The notes: generated by a model from the letters alone, not told the origin. Shown: positions 24,554 to 34,420, counted from the first letter of the stretch. The stretch: 64,000 nt of DNA from Streptococcus sp. VT 162 (GCA_000688775.2 CP007628.2:1178001-1242000); one strand, 5' to 3'. Numbers and translations are program-made.

Positions 24554-25654
24554 TTATTTTCCAATAACATAATAAAAATTTTTTGCTTCTTCAGCACCAA
24601 ACACACGATAATTCGTGATTCCAGTACCTTGTCCACTTTGAACAAAGTTACATTCTGAAATCAAGATTGAACCATCATCTTTCACATCTTCTACGAATGC
24701 CACATGACCATAAAGACGGTGACCACCAGCTTGCGTTCCTTGAAAACTAACTGCTGAATGCTTCGTAGGAGTATTCGTTACTTCATAACCTGACTTATGC
24801 GCCCAATCTTGCCCATTTCCCATATATGGATCAAACTGTATTCCAAATTCTTTAGCACGATTGAAAACATACCACGTACATTCTCCATACGGATAAGATT
24901 GAGTGATATAGCCATCTTTGGTAATCTCCTTGTCAATCGAATAGCCACTAGGTATCTCCATAGCTACTTGACCAGCAGGAATATCTAAACTACCAGCTAT
25001 TGCATTTCCACTTGATCCATCAGATTCAATCGTACCCTTAAAGACTTCATACCACTTCTTGCTATCCTTTTCCAGCTTCTCTAGTTTAGTCTGACCGTCT
25101 GAAAGCAATACACCTTCATAATATTCAGACCAATACTTAGCACTTTCAAAAGGATCAGAAGCCTTCTGCATATAGTCCTTGACTTTCTTATATCCATGAT
25201 TCAATTCATAGGACATCAATTCCAGTTCCACCGTACTATCTAAAGTACGTGAACTTGCATTCGCCCATCTATCACCATTGATAGTGTTTCCGTCCCAACC
25301 AGACCACTGAAAATAACCAGCAACTCCACCTGACGGATTCGTTAGCTTTGGATCAAAGTCACTTTCTCTTTCTGCATTAGCAAGAGAACCACTAGCACCC
25401 TCTAAAGTGAACTTCTCTTTAGAGAGTTGCCAGTTTAGAATCTTAATCACATCTTCTGCACGTTCGACAGATATACTGGCTTTTTGAGCCACTTCTTGCG
25501 CTGTTAGTCTTGTTCTCTTTCCAGTCGTACTACCTGACGAACCACCAGCAGAAACAATCCCAATAACACTTGCAATCACTAAGATGATCACTAGGAGAAT
25601 AGGTAAAAGACTTCCAATCAGTAAGCCTAATTGTTTAGCTATTTTTTTACCCAT
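24554..25654 (-). CDS. CwlT-like bifunctional cell-wall hydrolase
   Basis: 366 residues. Membrane anchor at about 10-33, a lysozyme-like domain near 55-190 (NAERESDFDPKLTNPSGGVA with the catalytic Glu region), and a C-terminal CHAP domain (about 245-364) with Cys in YGECTWYVF (about 256) and His in GHVAFVED (about 315). Such proteins open peptidoglycan locally for the conjugation channel. Its start overlaps the stop of the VirB6-like gene by 1 base. Corresponds to CwlT of ICEBs1 and Orf14 of Tn916. Confidence 0.9.
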   Translation of the reverse strand: MGKKIAKQLGLLIGSLLPILLVIILVIASVIGIVSAGGSSGSTTGKRTRLTAQEVAQKASISVERAEDVIKILNWQLSKEKFTLEGASGSLANAERESDFDPKLTNPSGGVAGYFQWSGWDGNTINGDRWANASSRTLDSTVELELMSYELNHGYKKVKDYMQKASDPFESAKYWSEYYEGVLLSDGQTKLEKLEKDSKKWYEVFKGTIESDGSSGNAIAGSLDIPAGQVAMEIPSGYSIDKEITKDGYITQSYPYGECTWYVFNRAKEFGIQFDPYMGNGQDWAHKSGYEVTNTPTKHSAVSFQGTQAGGHRLYGHVAFVEDVKDDGSILISECNFVQSGQGTGITNYRVFGAEEAKNFYYVIGK

Positions 25655-27699
25655 TAAATATCAACCTTTCTTCTTTTTGCTTTCAACCTCTTTTCTTTCT
25701 TACTTCTATATTGTTTAGAACTCTTCACATCATTTCTAGCACTATTAACATCTGATTTTCTTCTACCAACTGCCCTCGGATTGGTAGTCTTTGTAGTCTG
25801 CATTTTCTGTTTTGCAGAGCGTTGCTGTTCTTCTTTAAAACGTTGTTCTCGTTTTCTTGCTCGTTCTTCCTTCAAACGCCGAACTGCTTCACGAGAAGCA
25901 TTTTTCTGACCAGCATATTTCTTAGCTTCTTCATCTCTTAATTTCTGTTTTCCTTTCAACAATTTTCTATCGTCACTACCTTCTCTAAAGGCATTGGCTC
26001 GCACTCCATAGAGTTTAGCTAAAGCCTTACTTCCTTTTTCTTTCAAAGCATTGACTGAACTATTCTTACGTTCTCTAATCGAATCCATTCGATTTTTAAC
26101 CGCTTCTCCTTTTTCAGCAACCTTATCTACCAACGGACTGTCTTTTCGTAAAGTTTTGAGGTTTTCACTCAACTTATCTTTACCCAACTTCAAGCCACCT
26201 TTAGCAAACTGACCACCAACTTTCAAACCGTCTTTACCTGATTTCAAACCAAGTTTTCCAGTACCAGCAATTCTTTCTTTCAAGTTTTTGACTGCTTGAG
26301 AATTGCTGATTTCTCTACCAATCTTACCAACAGGACTATTCGTAACTCTTGAAAATGCTGTTAGAAGTGAGTGTCTATATTTCCACATCAAAAACAATAA
26401 CAATGCTTTTAAAAATACCGTCACCAACAAATCTCCACCAACAGCAGTAGAAACAAAACTAGTCAACGTATTATAAAAGAAAGAAAATAATGTAGTTGCT
26501 AAAAGCATGATAGATGATAAAGCAAGCATTGAAATAGCTTTTTTATTAAATCCTATCAGCAAGTGTTCCATCTTAGGAAATAGACTTAACAGAAGTATAA
26601 ATGGCAACAAAACGATAAGTAAGATAAACACAATTAAGAAGAAGAAACGTGACAATCCAAGCAATAGATAAATCGTTCCCATCACTATAATATCGACATC
26701 AGAAGCGAAGGCATACATGAATTTCAATCCCCACTCATTCTTCAACATTTTATTTTCAGGATCTTTATCTTTCGCAATATCCTTGATTTTCTTCTCACCA
26801 ACTAAATGGTCTCCATCACCTTGTTTATAACCAGCTAAATCTTCAAATTCTTTTTCAGAAAGCACAAACTCCCCTTTATCATTTACAGGAGAATTCATGT
26901 ACTTATATCCCTTCAACAAGGTTTCTGAAAAGTATGTTTCTACTCCATCTTTACTTTCGCCAGTTAAAGTTTTCGTGATTTCACCATTCAAGGTTATAGT
27001 GGTTGTCCTGAAAGCATCGTAAACATGAGTCAACAGATATTTATTTTGACCATTAACAGGAAACTGAATAAAGTACACTCCAATACAAGTATAAATCAAC
27101 AACATTTTTATCAATGTTTTGAAGAAACTTCCTTTTCCAGTCGCAAATATATATAATAGATAGGCTGCCATACTAGCACCAACCATATAGATTATTTCTT
27201 GACTAAACAAGGAAGAAAATACCTTACTAGAGTTCTTTACAGCTTCATTCAATAATGAAGAAACATCACTCATTGATTCAACAGCGCTATACAATTCTGC
27301 AATCACATAGAAAACCAGTTTTCCAACCCAAAACACAGCCTGAACTAGCGAATTAAAAAAGTAGTTGATATTGGAATCAAATCCAAAAAACTTTTTGTCA
27401 AAGTATGCTTTACTTGTGAGATCAGACATTCTCGACTTATAATTCTCATAAGTTAGCTTACTTTTACTTTCATTCTGCTTTTTTATCTCAGCTTCTTTTT
27501 CTTTTGCTTTTTTCGCATTATCTAAGAGTTCTTTTGTCGATTCAGAACTTTCTTTCAGTTTTGGTTTATTGGTATTCTTATCAAATTCAATAATATTGAA
27601 ATTATTGTTTGGAAGGTAATCTGAAACAGGATTCGCCTTAACCAATATAGGAAAAAGGAAGAATGAACAAATAAACACTAGTAAAATATTTTTTCTCAT
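25654..27699 (-). CDS. VirB6-like conjugation membrane protein (ConG/TcpH type)
   Basis: 681 residues from the ATG at 27699, which follows AAAGGGGGGAAT; an ATG 21 bases upstream has no ribosome site. Signal peptide (ILLVFICSFFLFPILVKANP), about eight membrane helices between 110 and 450, and a very basic cytoplasmic tail of about 230 residues (RREQ/KK-rich). This is the layout of Tn916 Orf15 / ICEBs1 ConG, the multi-pass subunit of the mating channel. Confidence 0.88.
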   Translation of the reverse strand: MRKNILLVFICSFFLFPILVKANPVSDYLPNNNFNIIEFDKNTNKPKLKESSESTKELLDNAKKAKEKEAEIKKQNESKSKLTYENYKSRMSDLTSKAYFDKKFFGFDSNINYFFNSLVQAVFWVGKLVFYVIAELYSAVESMSDVSSLLNEAVKNSSKVFSSLFSQEIIYMVGASMAAYLLYIFATGKGSFFKTLIKMLLIYTCIGVYFIQFPVNGQNKYLLTHVYDAFRTTTITLNGEITKTLTGESKDGVETYFSETLLKGYKYMNSPVNDKGEFVLSEKEFEDLAGYKQGDGDHLVGEKKIKDIAKDKDPENKMLKNEWGLKFMYAFASDVDIIVMGTIYLLLGLSRFFFLIVFILLIVLLPFILLLSLFPKMEHLLIGFNKKAISMLALSSIMLLATTLFSFFYNTLTSFVSTAVGGDLLVTVFLKALLLFLMWKYRHSLLTAFSRVTNSPVGKIGREISNSQAVKNLKERIAGTGKLGLKSGKDGLKVGGQFAKGGLKLGKDKLSENLKTLRKDSPLVDKVAEKGEAVKNRMDSIRERKNSSVNALKEKGSKALAKLYGVRANAFREGSDDRKLLKGKQKLRDEEAKKYAGQKNASREAVRRLKEERARKREQRFKEEQQRSAKQKMQTTKTTNPRAVGRRKSDVNSARNDVKSSKQYRSKKEKRLKAKRRKVDI

Positions 27700-27709
27700 A
27701 TTCCCCCCT

Positions 27710-30214
27710 TTAAACTGCAACCAATTCTGTTTCTACTGTTTCAAACAACTCCATCAATTCAGGATAGATTGTACCATCTACTGTAATTCGTTCCTTACGA
27801 CCAAATGTATCATAGTAAATACATTGTCCCATTGTTTGATTTTCAAGCCAAGCACGTGACAATTCATCATCTTCCACCCGTAAGTGTTCCAAGATAGCCC
27901 CTGTTTCAGAATTTTCAGGGAAAGCAAATACCGTACCAAAACCAGTACCATCTTCGCTTGTTTTCAAATCCTTTACAGACTGAGTAACCAGCACTAGGAA
28001 GTTATTGAATGATCGACCCGTACGCTTAATACGATTCACTACTTGTCGTCCAGCAGGAGTTGACATAATTTGCCATGCTTCATCAAGGAATAACATTGTT
28101 TCCTTATCTTTTTCACGTTCACCAAAGATTGCACAGAAATAGGTCAAAGAATACATAACTGTCAAACTACGTAATTGTGTTTCAGTCATTTCATCTTTAT
28201 CAGTTCCTTTTGGCATATCCAAACCTGTAATTTCAACGATTGTAATTTTATTATCAACCTTCAGAACATTTTGACTACCATCAGAAAAACAAAGTGACAA
28301 CAAAGAATTTCTTGAAATCCGTTTAAGGAAATATCCAGCAGTCTCAACTTCTTCTTTTGAATTTTTCTCCAATTCATCAAAGACTTGTAACATACCGACT
28401 TTCTCACCAGCTTTTCTACGTTCAAGCACTTTATCAATCGAATCTAGCAGATAAGGTTGAACCTTGATATAAGTATCTTTATCCAATACAGAACCAACAA
28501 GTACAGTCGCTAACTCAGTCAACTCTGCTTCATCTTGTAAGAATGAGAAGGGATCAAGTACACCTTGATTCTTCTTATCTTTCATATCCAAAGTAACAAA
28601 GTTGATTGACTTAATATAGTCCTGCAATTCCTCAAATTTACCTTCTGCTTCTAATTTTGAAAGCACAGCTTGATATTGTCTTTTCATTTCTGCTTTTGGA
28701 TCAATATACAACACTTTTGTTTTCAATAACGAATGATAGGTAAATAGTAACTTCGTCAAGAATGACTTCCCATTTCCAGTTGAACCAGTTATAGCTGTAT
28801 GAGGATTGCTTGTTTCCTTCCCTTTAACTCCAATTTTGTTAGCCTGTAACAAGTTTGAAAATACAACATTGGTACTTGAATCAAGGGCCTTCTGAAAATC
28901 TCCATACCATGAGGAAATCTCGTTATCCACTCGACCAATAGGAAAACCAATTTCTGTTCCAACCTTCTTAGTAGTAAACATCAAATTCTCACACAATCCA
29001 CGCAGGCTTCCATATTGAAGAAAAGATTCCCTTCCATTATCAAGAATTTCTGTCAACCTACTCTTATAGAATAGATAGATTCGATCAGCAACAGCCTTGA
29101 CAACTTCTACTTCCAACTCTTTCAAACGTGCAAACAGAATATCAAATTTAAGATTCAATTCTTCTAAACTGTCTGCTGTAATCGTCAAGGTATGAAGATA
29201 GGTAATCATCAATTCTTTGTTATCATGTTTCTCCTGAAAATCTTCTAGCAACTGATGGCTTTCCAAGACTTCAATCTTTTGAACATCATCATTTTCTGCT
29301 GTTTCCTCTACCGTATTTCCAAGATTCTTACGCTTGTTTCTTGCCCTTGAAAATAAAGAGAAGAAACCTTTTTGAGTAGAAAATCGAATCTTATACACAC
29401 TATCTACAGGAAATTCAAGATTTTGAAGTTCTTCTTGCAAATGAAGATAAGACACATTTTTAGGATAAGAAACAACAGGTATTGTCGCCACATAGCTTGT
29501 TTCCTGACCATTGGTCAACTTCAAAGCATTTCCGTCCACTACCTCAATAATCGTTTCATCGACATTCTCAATAGAATTTTCAAGAGCAATCAACTCACTT
29601 TCTTTATCATAGTATTGACCACCAAGAAAATGAAGTCGATTCAGTAATTCCAAGTCTGCTTTCGCAACTTCCTTCACATTCAAAACATGAAGTTTCGTCT
29701 GAACCATATCTTTCTGATTCTGCCATGTTTTCCACCAATCAATTTTTGGTAGTTCTTCAAAACCAGCCATCTTCAACACATTTTTACGATAGGTTGCAAT
29801 CGTCTGCTCAATAGTCAGTTTGAAATCAGAGGTCACATTGACCGACTTCAAAGGAACTACAATATAATGCTTATATTCAAAAAGATAGCTTACTTCTTCT
29901 TCCAATCGTGACTTCATTGTCGAAATCACATAATTTCCCAAAGGACTTGTCCCTTGACCTTGTTCAATATCTTGCGACAATAAAGAAATCTTCTTAGCTA
30001 GTTCTAAATCAATATGTAAGCTATGAATACTTACATCATTGTACTCATGCAGACTAGCCAAACAATTATAAACTAAATCTTTGCTTGTCTCTTTCTTATT
30101 ATCTTCAATCGTATTGACAATTTGTGATTCAACTTCAAATACGGACAGAACCGTTCCATCTTTCAGCAAAATCAAACCATCAGCGATTGACCAAATATTA
30201 TTCGTTAATTCCAC
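27710..30214 (-). CDS. VirB4-type conjugation ATPase
   Basis: 834 residues. Walker A GSTGNGKSFLTKLL at about 475, Walker B TMLFLDEAWQIM at about 708, and RTGRSFNNFLVLVTQSVKDL downstream are characteristic of VirB4/ConE/TcpF. It energises assembly and substrate passage through the channel. The gene overlaps the TcpE-like gene by 17 bases. Full length for the family. Confidence 0.95.
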   Translation of the reverse strand: MELTNNIWSIADGLILLKDGTVLSVFEVESQIVNTIEDNKKETSKDLVYNCLASLHEYNDVSIHSLHIDLELAKKISLLSQDIEQGQGTSPLGNYVISTMKSRLEEEVSYLFEYKHYIVVPLKSVNVTSDFKLTIEQTIATYRKNVLKMAGFEELPKIDWWKTWQNQKDMVQTKLHVLNVKEVAKADLELLNRLHFLGGQYYDKESELIALENSIENVDETIIEVVDGNALKLTNGQETSYVATIPVVSYPKNVSYLHLQEELQNLEFPVDSVYKIRFSTQKGFFSLFSRARNKRKNLGNTVEETAENDDVQKIEVLESHQLLEDFQEKHDNKELMITYLHTLTITADSLEELNLKFDILFARLKELEVEVVKAVADRIYLFYKSRLTEILDNGRESFLQYGSLRGLCENLMFTTKKVGTEIGFPIGRVDNEISSWYGDFQKALDSSTNVVFSNLLQANKIGVKGKETSNPHTAITGSTGNGKSFLTKLLFTYHSLLKTKVLYIDPKAEMKRQYQAVLSKLEAEGKFEELQDYIKSINFVTLDMKDKKNQGVLDPFSFLQDEAELTELATVLVGSVLDKDTYIKVQPYLLDSIDKVLERRKAGEKVGMLQVFDELEKNSKEEVETAGYFLKRISRNSLLSLCFSDGSQNVLKVDNKITIVEITGLDMPKGTDKDEMTETQLRSLTVMYSLTYFCAIFGEREKDKETMLFLDEAWQIMSTPAGRQVVNRIKRTGRSFNNFLVLVTQSVKDLKTSEDGTGFGTVFAFPENSETGAILEHLRVEDDELSRAWLENQTMGQCIYYDTFGRKERITVDGTIYPELMELFETVETELVAV

Positions 30215-30590
30215 GCTTAATCATTCTCACTTTCTCATGTTTAATACCTTTACAAATATATATTTCCTTTCTTTGACTATCGTATTCCTTCCAAAAAATT
30301 AAATATTCATAGATGAATCGGAAAAGAGTTTTACCATCTAACTTATAATCAGCTAACAAATTCCCAAATCGCCAACCAGCAAATAGAGAACCCATAAATC
30401 GCCAACCCCAATCCAAGGAAGGAATAAAGCCTAGTAAAAACCACACAATGACTAAAATCACTAGGCAATAGACAATCGCTGACATCTTAACAGCAAAGGG
30501 CAAACTATAATCATCATTCAACTTATGAACCCATACAGGCTGTCTAAATGCTGTCGTATAGACATATAACTTTTTGTCTTTTCTTTCCAT
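30198..30590 (-). CDS. TcpE-family conjugation membrane protein
   Basis: 130 residues, two membrane helices (IVYCLVILVIVWFLLGFIPS and the WGWRFMGSLF segment) and typical motifs YNTAFRQPVWVHKL-like at 10-24 and FIYEYLIFW near 90. This is the TcpE / ConD family (Tn916 Orf17), located directly before VirB4 as usual. Confidence 0.8.
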   Translation of the reverse strand: MERKDKKLYVYTTAFRQPVWVHKLNDDYSLPFAVKMSAIVYCLVILVIVWFLLGFIPSLDWGWRFMGSLFAGWRFGNLLADYKLDGKTLFRFIYEYLIFWKEYDSQRKEIYICKGIKHEKVRMIKRGINE

Positions 30591-30598
30591 TCAAAATC

Positions 30599-30817
30599 CT
30601 ACTTAAACACTTCTACAAGTTTAGACCAAAGCGAACCAGTAGCCTTCAAGACCGTTTCAGGATTGTCTAAAAAGTAAATAATAAAACCAGCAATCATAAC
30701 TGTCACAAAAATAGTTCCCAATTTTTGATCCTTCCATGCCTTCAATGCTTTTGTACCAGCAAAAAATGCTACTGCTGGAATACCGAGTTTTGCTACTAAA
30801 AATTGAAATAATGCCAT
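30599..30817 (-). CDS. TcpD-family small membrane protein
   Basis: 72 residues with two hydrophobic segments (VAKLGIPAVAFFAGTKAL; IFVTVMIAGFIIYFL). Size and place between TcpC and TcpE fit the small membrane subunit (ConC/TcpD). It lies 8 bases before the TcpE-like gene. Confidence 0.7.
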   Translation of the reverse strand: MALFQFLVAKLGIPAVAFFAGTKALKAWKDQKLGTIFVTVMIAGFIIYFLDNPETVLKATGSLWSKLVEVFK

Positions 30818-30822
30818 TTATT

Positions 30823-31758
30823 TTATTCTCCTTCATCATCTTTCTTGTTATAATCTAATGGAATTGTATGATCCATTTTTTCTACGAAAAAGCTATCTTT
30901 ATCTTCTCGTAATTCAAAGCTAAAGTTCTCACTATGAGTTGTACCAGCAACTTCAAAGGTTACTTGCACATAGGCAAGAATCTTACCATCTTTTTCTTTA
31001 AAGTAGGAATAATCCAAACTCTTAAAGCTTGCACCCCCAATGGACTTAATATCTTTTGAAATCAAATCCAAGTTAGCTTGACTTGTCGTATAGTTCTTAA
31101 AGAATAGTTCCAAGAAAGAAATCAATTTCTTGCGTTTTCCTTCTTCTAAATCATCTTTAGCAATCAAAGAGACCATACTATCCTTTTCTACTCCGTCAGC
31201 TTTAAAATCACTCACAGGTGAGAACCAAGGCAAACCAGCTACATAATATTTACCATCTTTTTCACCGTACGGAATCGAAAATTCAATCCCTACACGCTGA
31301 CTTTTATCATCTTTCTTCGTATCATAAATAACACGATATACAGCGATACCGTCTTTAGCTGTCAGCATTCTTGCACTAACTACTGACATTTCTTGTTTCA
31401 ACTGACCTTGATTCTTAACATCAGGAACACTACCATAATAGTTATTCAGTTTTGAAACATCATCATCAGACGAACCAGCTTGTGAATTGTAAGTAAAATA
31501 TCGACTTACATAACCATCTAAAAACTGTTCCAACTTACGGTCAGTTTCTTTCTTTGTTTCAACAACTGCTGTATTCGATAATCTTTCACTTACCTTAACA
31601 GCGCTTTTAATTGAAACAAACATTGTTAAAACACAGAGAAAAAAGAAAAAAGTTAAGCCAAATAAAAAAATCTGATTCGATCTCTTTTGACTTACCTTCT
31701 TCATTTTGACTTGCTTTTGTTTTTCTTTTCGTGGTTTCTTCAACTCAAAATTTCTCAA
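30823..31758 (-). CDS. TcpC-like bitopic conjugation protein
   Basis: 311 residues starting at TTG 31758, chosen because AAGGAAGG lies 7 bases before it; the ATG at 31812 lacks a site and would overlap the upstream gene. A basic N-terminus (KKPRKEKQKQVKMKKVSQKR), one membrane helix (IFLFGLTFFFFLCVLTMFVS) and two NTF2-like extracellular domains (about 90-300) match TcpC/ConB. It forms part of the trans-envelope complex. Confidence 0.85.
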   Translation of the reverse strand: MRNFELKKPRKEKQKQVKMKKVSQKRSNQIFLFGLTFFFFLCVLTMFVSIKSAVKVSERLSNTAVVETKKETDRKLEQFLDGYVSRYFTYNSQAGSSDDDVSKLNNYYGSVPDVKNQGQLKQEMSVVSARMLTAKDGIAVYRVIYDTKKDDKSQRVGIEFSIPYGEKDGKYYVAGLPWFSPVSDFKADGVEKDSMVSLIAKDDLEEGKRKKLISFLELFFKNYTTSQANLDLISKDIKSIGGASFKSLDYSYFKEKDGKILAYVQVTFEVAGTTHSENFSFELREDKDSFFVEKMDHTIPLDYNKKDDEGE

Positions 31759-31783
31759 TATATTTCCTTCCTTTTTTAAAAAT

Positions 31784-32257
31784 TTAAAGAACAACCTTTC
31801 TATAAAATCCAACAGGAGTATTTAAAACTTCTCCCTGATCTATGAATCCCTGAAATACCGTCACCCAGCTTCCACATCTAAAAAAGTAATTGATAACTGA
31901 TTCATAATCTAACTCTTTTGTCAACTCAACCATTGTCTTAACTTCATCTTTAGAACAGAATCTATAATATGTAGTTACAATTTGAGTTACAGGCACATAA
32001 CGCTGTAACTGAAATTTCACAATGAATTCGTCACCATCATACAATTCCAGTACAGCTTTTTTCAGCAAGTAAACCTCTTCAAGCGACATGATTTTATCAA
32101 CTTCCCAATCTGTAATACCACAAATAAGAAAGTTACCTTTATCAATCCCTCTTTCATTCATTCTTTCAAGAATCTGCTCTTGAGTAAATTTCATGATATC
32201 CAGTTCACAGAGAAATTCAAAATTTCCTTCTCTCAAAACTCTTATATTCGCTATCAT
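31784..32257 (-). CDS. Hypothetical ICE protein upstream of TcpC
   Basis: 157 residues, soluble, acidic helices at the N-terminus (MKFTQEQILERMNERGIDKG) and a strand-rich end (VINYFFRCGSWVTVFQGFID). No recognised family. Its start overlaps the ArdA-like gene by 4 bases (ATGA). It could be another antirestriction-type or accessory protein, judged only from operon position. Confidence 0.6.
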   Translation of the reverse strand: MIANIRVLREGNFEFLCELDIMKFTQEQILERMNERGIDKGNFLICGITDWEVDKIMSLEEVYLLKKAVLELYDGDEFIVKFQLQRYVPVTQIVTTYYRFCSKDEVKTMVELTKELDYESVINYFFRCGSWVTVFQGFIDQGEVLNTPVGFYRKVVL

Positions 32258-32724
32258 CTTGATACAAAGTAACCTTTATCTACAAAACTACCACCTTCTT
32301 CCAAACGAACATCACGACCAAACATTTCATAATCGAAATAGTTTTGTAGTGTTTCCTTTGACAATTCAAAACCCATATCTTCTACAATATATAAGCCTAA
32401 CTCTTCATCCGTAGAAATATCAGGATATAAGTTACAATCATCAAATTCAGCACTTGCCAAATACTTTGGATCAGAACTGTTTGATTCAATAAATGATAGA
32501 ACAATATCTTCATCTACATCTTCCAAATTTTCAGCAAGTTCATTCGCTAAATCTAAGGTCAAGCGTTCACAATTCAAATCAGGCAATTCTTCAATCGAAT
32601 CAATAGTGACCGTAATTTCTTCACCTTCTTCATAACCAAATCGATAAGCTACTTCCTCACTATCACATGGAAGCAAAACTTGTCTAACAAATTTTCCGTA
32701 TCTAACTAAAGCTGTTAATTCCAT
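32254..32724 (-). CDS. ArdA-like antirestriction protein, copy 1
   Basis: 156 residues, acidic. The central TIDSIEELPDLNCERLTLDL and ANELAENL and the C-terminal LQNYFDYEMFGRDVRLEEGG fit ArdA; ArdA family members carry a YxxYGRDLxL-type end. DNA-mimic proteins of this type block type I restriction of the entering element. It resembles the neighbouring gene 32749-33228 over its length, so it is a recent duplication. Confidence 0.7.
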   Translation of the reverse strand: MELTALVRYGKFVRQVLLPCDSEEVAYRFGYEEGEEITVTIDSIEELPDLNCERLTLDLANELAENLEDVDEDIVLSFIESNSSDPKYLASAEFDDCNLYPDISTDEELGLYIVEDMGFELSKETLQNYFDYEMFGRDVRLEEGGSFVDKGYFVSR

Positions 32725-32748
32725 TTTTTTCTCCTTCCTTATCGAATT

Positions 32749-33228
32749 TTATAATCTGTTTGCTTTAGGCAAGAAGTAACCTTTATCAGTAAAGCTACCA
32801 CCTTCTTCTAAGCGAACATCTCGACCATATTTTTCATAGTCTAAATATTTCAATATCAATCCAAGATCAAAGCCATTATTTGCTACCATATATGCTCCCA
32901 ACTCATGATCTGTAGTAATATCAGAATATAAACTACAATCATGAAAGTTAAATTTTAACAAATCTGATACGTTAGAACTTTGTGATTCAATATAGGATAG
33001 AACCAAATCTTTGTCTACATCTTTTAGATTTTCAGCAAGTTCATTAAGATCATATAGAAGATTTCTTTCTACATTCAAAGTCGGTAATTCTTCAACAGAT
33101 AAAATACTTATGGATACATCTTCTATATCAAATCCAAACTCAGAAGCAACATATTCAAGAGTTACAGGTAAAGAAAAACGTTTCACTTTTTTAAGTATAT
33201 CATCCCTAACTACGGCTGTTAATTCCAT
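32749..33228 (-). CDS. ArdA-like antirestriction protein, copy 2
   Basis: 159 residues; same blocks as copy 1 (SVEELPTLNVERNLLYDLNE, LAENLKDVDKDLVLSYIESQ, KYGRDVRLEEGGSFTDKGYF). About half the residues agree with copy 1. A strong AAGGAG precedes the ATG. Antirestriction function follows from family. Confidence 0.7.
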   Translation of the reverse strand: MELTAVVRDDILKKVKRFSLPVTLEYVASEFGFDIEDVSISILSVEELPTLNVERNLLYDLNELAENLKDVDKDLVLSYIESQSSNVSDLLKFNFHDCSLYSDITTDHELGAYMVANNGFDLGLILKYLDYEKYGRDVRLEEGGSFTDKGYFLPKANRL

Positions 33229-33244
33229 CTTTCTCCTTCCTTAA

Positions 33245-33457
33245 TCAACCTTCTACTTGTCTATTTAACTGTTCCAAATCAGCAACACTAAATAGACCAT
33301 AACCAATAAATGCTGAACCCTCATAATCAACAATTTGAATTTCTTCATCATAAGAGCCAGTCAAACCAATATGAGATAACCTTCCAAAATACAAAGGCAA
33401 CACAAACCAAGCCTGCCTTCGATTCTTTGGATTCCTAATCAATACTTTTGAAGCCAT
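33245..33457 (-). CDS. ArdA N-terminal-domain-like short protein
   Basis: 70 residues from the ATG at 33457 (an earlier in-frame ATG at 33523 would overlap the upstream gene). KVLIRNPKNRRQAWFVLPLY, then IGLTGSYDEEIQIVDYEG and FSVADLEQLN resemble the first domain of ArdA. With the two following genes, which supply only the later domains, it looks like a split ArdA. Start codon and function are uncertain. Confidence 0.55.
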   Translation of the reverse strand: MASKVLIRNPKNRRQAWFVLPLYFGRLSHIGLTGSYDEEIQIVDYEGSAFIGYGLFSVADLEQLNRQVEG

Positions 33458-33476
33458 ATTCAGCACCAACCATTCT

Positions 33477-33845
33477 TTATTGCAAAAAGTACCAGCTACC
33501 GTCTTCATGACCAAGAAACACATAGGATTCTTCTAAACGACTAATTATTTCCTCTTCGTGTTCTTCCACATAAGCAAACAAACGATCTTCATTGACTAAC
33601 TGCTCATATTCTCCATGATCCAAAATACCTGCAAAATCAATCAATGCTTCCTGCGTATCAACTTCTGTAAACGAATTGACATACACATTATCAGGATTGC
33701 ACCCATCAAATTCTCCAAACTCCACACCGTCAAAATGTTCATCTAAGCGATCAATGATTTTCTGAGGTTCATCAAGAATTTTTTTCCCAAAAGCGTAATG
33801 TTCACATACATCAGAAAATTTATTATATACAACCTTAATACTCAT
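33477..33845 (-). CDS. Hypothetical acidic protein of the antirestriction cluster
   Basis: 122 residues from the ATG at 33845, which follows GGAAGGAG; an ATG 48 bases upstream lacks a site. Very acidic (VEFGEFDGCNPDNVYVNSFT; EEHEEEIISRLEESYVFLGH). The acidity and the place directly upstream of ArdA-like genes suggest a DNA-mimic or antirestriction partner. No family recognised. Confidence 0.5.
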   Translation of the reverse strand: MSIKVVYNKFSDVCEHYAFGKKILDEPQKIIDRLDEHFDGVEFGEFDGCNPDNVYVNSFTEVDTQEALIDFAGILDHGEYEQLVNEDRLFAYVEEHEEEIISRLEESYVFLGHEDGSWYFLQ

Positions 33846-33898
33846 TTTTCTCCTTCCATAAAAAAGGAAGCCAAGATTGACTTCCTTCATCATTTCAA

Positions 33899-34171
33899 TT
33901 AAATTGAAGCTGAACGCTCAAAGCTACTACCAATCGCAAAAGCACGAGTTGTTACCTTATTCAATTCCTTATTCATTGCATAGTAACTAGAAAGGTCTTT
34001 CTTGATACACTCAATAACCTGATACGGTAATTGCAATTCTTCATCATTTTTAAGAAGAGAACTCAATTCACCAGCATGTTTCCACGCTAAATCAAATTCT
34101 TTTGACTTCAATTTTTTAGCAAGTTCATTCGACAATTCGATAACTTGTTTATCTTTTCCATTTAACGTCAT
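33899..34171 (-). CDS. Hypothetical small helical ICE protein
   Basis: 90 residues, helical, charged (LSNELAKKLKSKEFDLAWKH; KKDLSSYYAMNKELNKVTTR). No family recognised. Position in the small-gene block between relaxase and ArdA genes. Confidence 0.55.
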   Translation of the reverse strand: MTLNGKDKQVIELSNELAKKLKSKEFDLAWKHAGELSSLLKNDEELQLPYQVIECIKKDLSSYYAMNKELNKVTTRAFAIGSSFERSASI

Positions 34172-34243
34172 TTTTTTTTACCTCATTTTTTCTATATTTT
34201 TTTTCATTATCCAGCAACTAAGCTGGTGAACGTTTTTTAACTT

Positions 34244-34420
34244 TCATTCAAAAACTAACCCTCCAATAAAAAACACCATAAATATCATAATAGAAAATTT
34301 CACACTCCCTAGCAGTACATAAAAAAGAACAGATATAACCAATCCTAAAATAGAGTTTAAAATCAAATATTTTATGATTTTAAAAATCATCTTAACAATT
34401 TTACCCATTTTCAAACCCAT
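34244..34420 (-). CDS. 58-residue membrane protein
   Basis: ATG at 34420, reading MGLKMGKIVKMIFKIIKYLI then NSILGLVISVLFYVLLGSVK and IMIFMVFFIGGLVFE before a stop at 34244-34246. Two membrane helices. It overlaps the 3' end of the 34411-34743 gene by 10 bases, so it is probably translated by coupling. Function unknown. Confidence 0.5.
   Translation of the reverse strand: MGLKMGKIVKMIFKIIKYLILNSILGLVISVLFYVLLGSVKFSIMIFMVFFIGGLVFE

Noticed and set aside
30657-30839. Minus-strand 60-codon frame over the TcpD-like gene
   Set aside because: It overlaps the TcpD-like gene in another frame and reads Ser/Lys-rich without family features.
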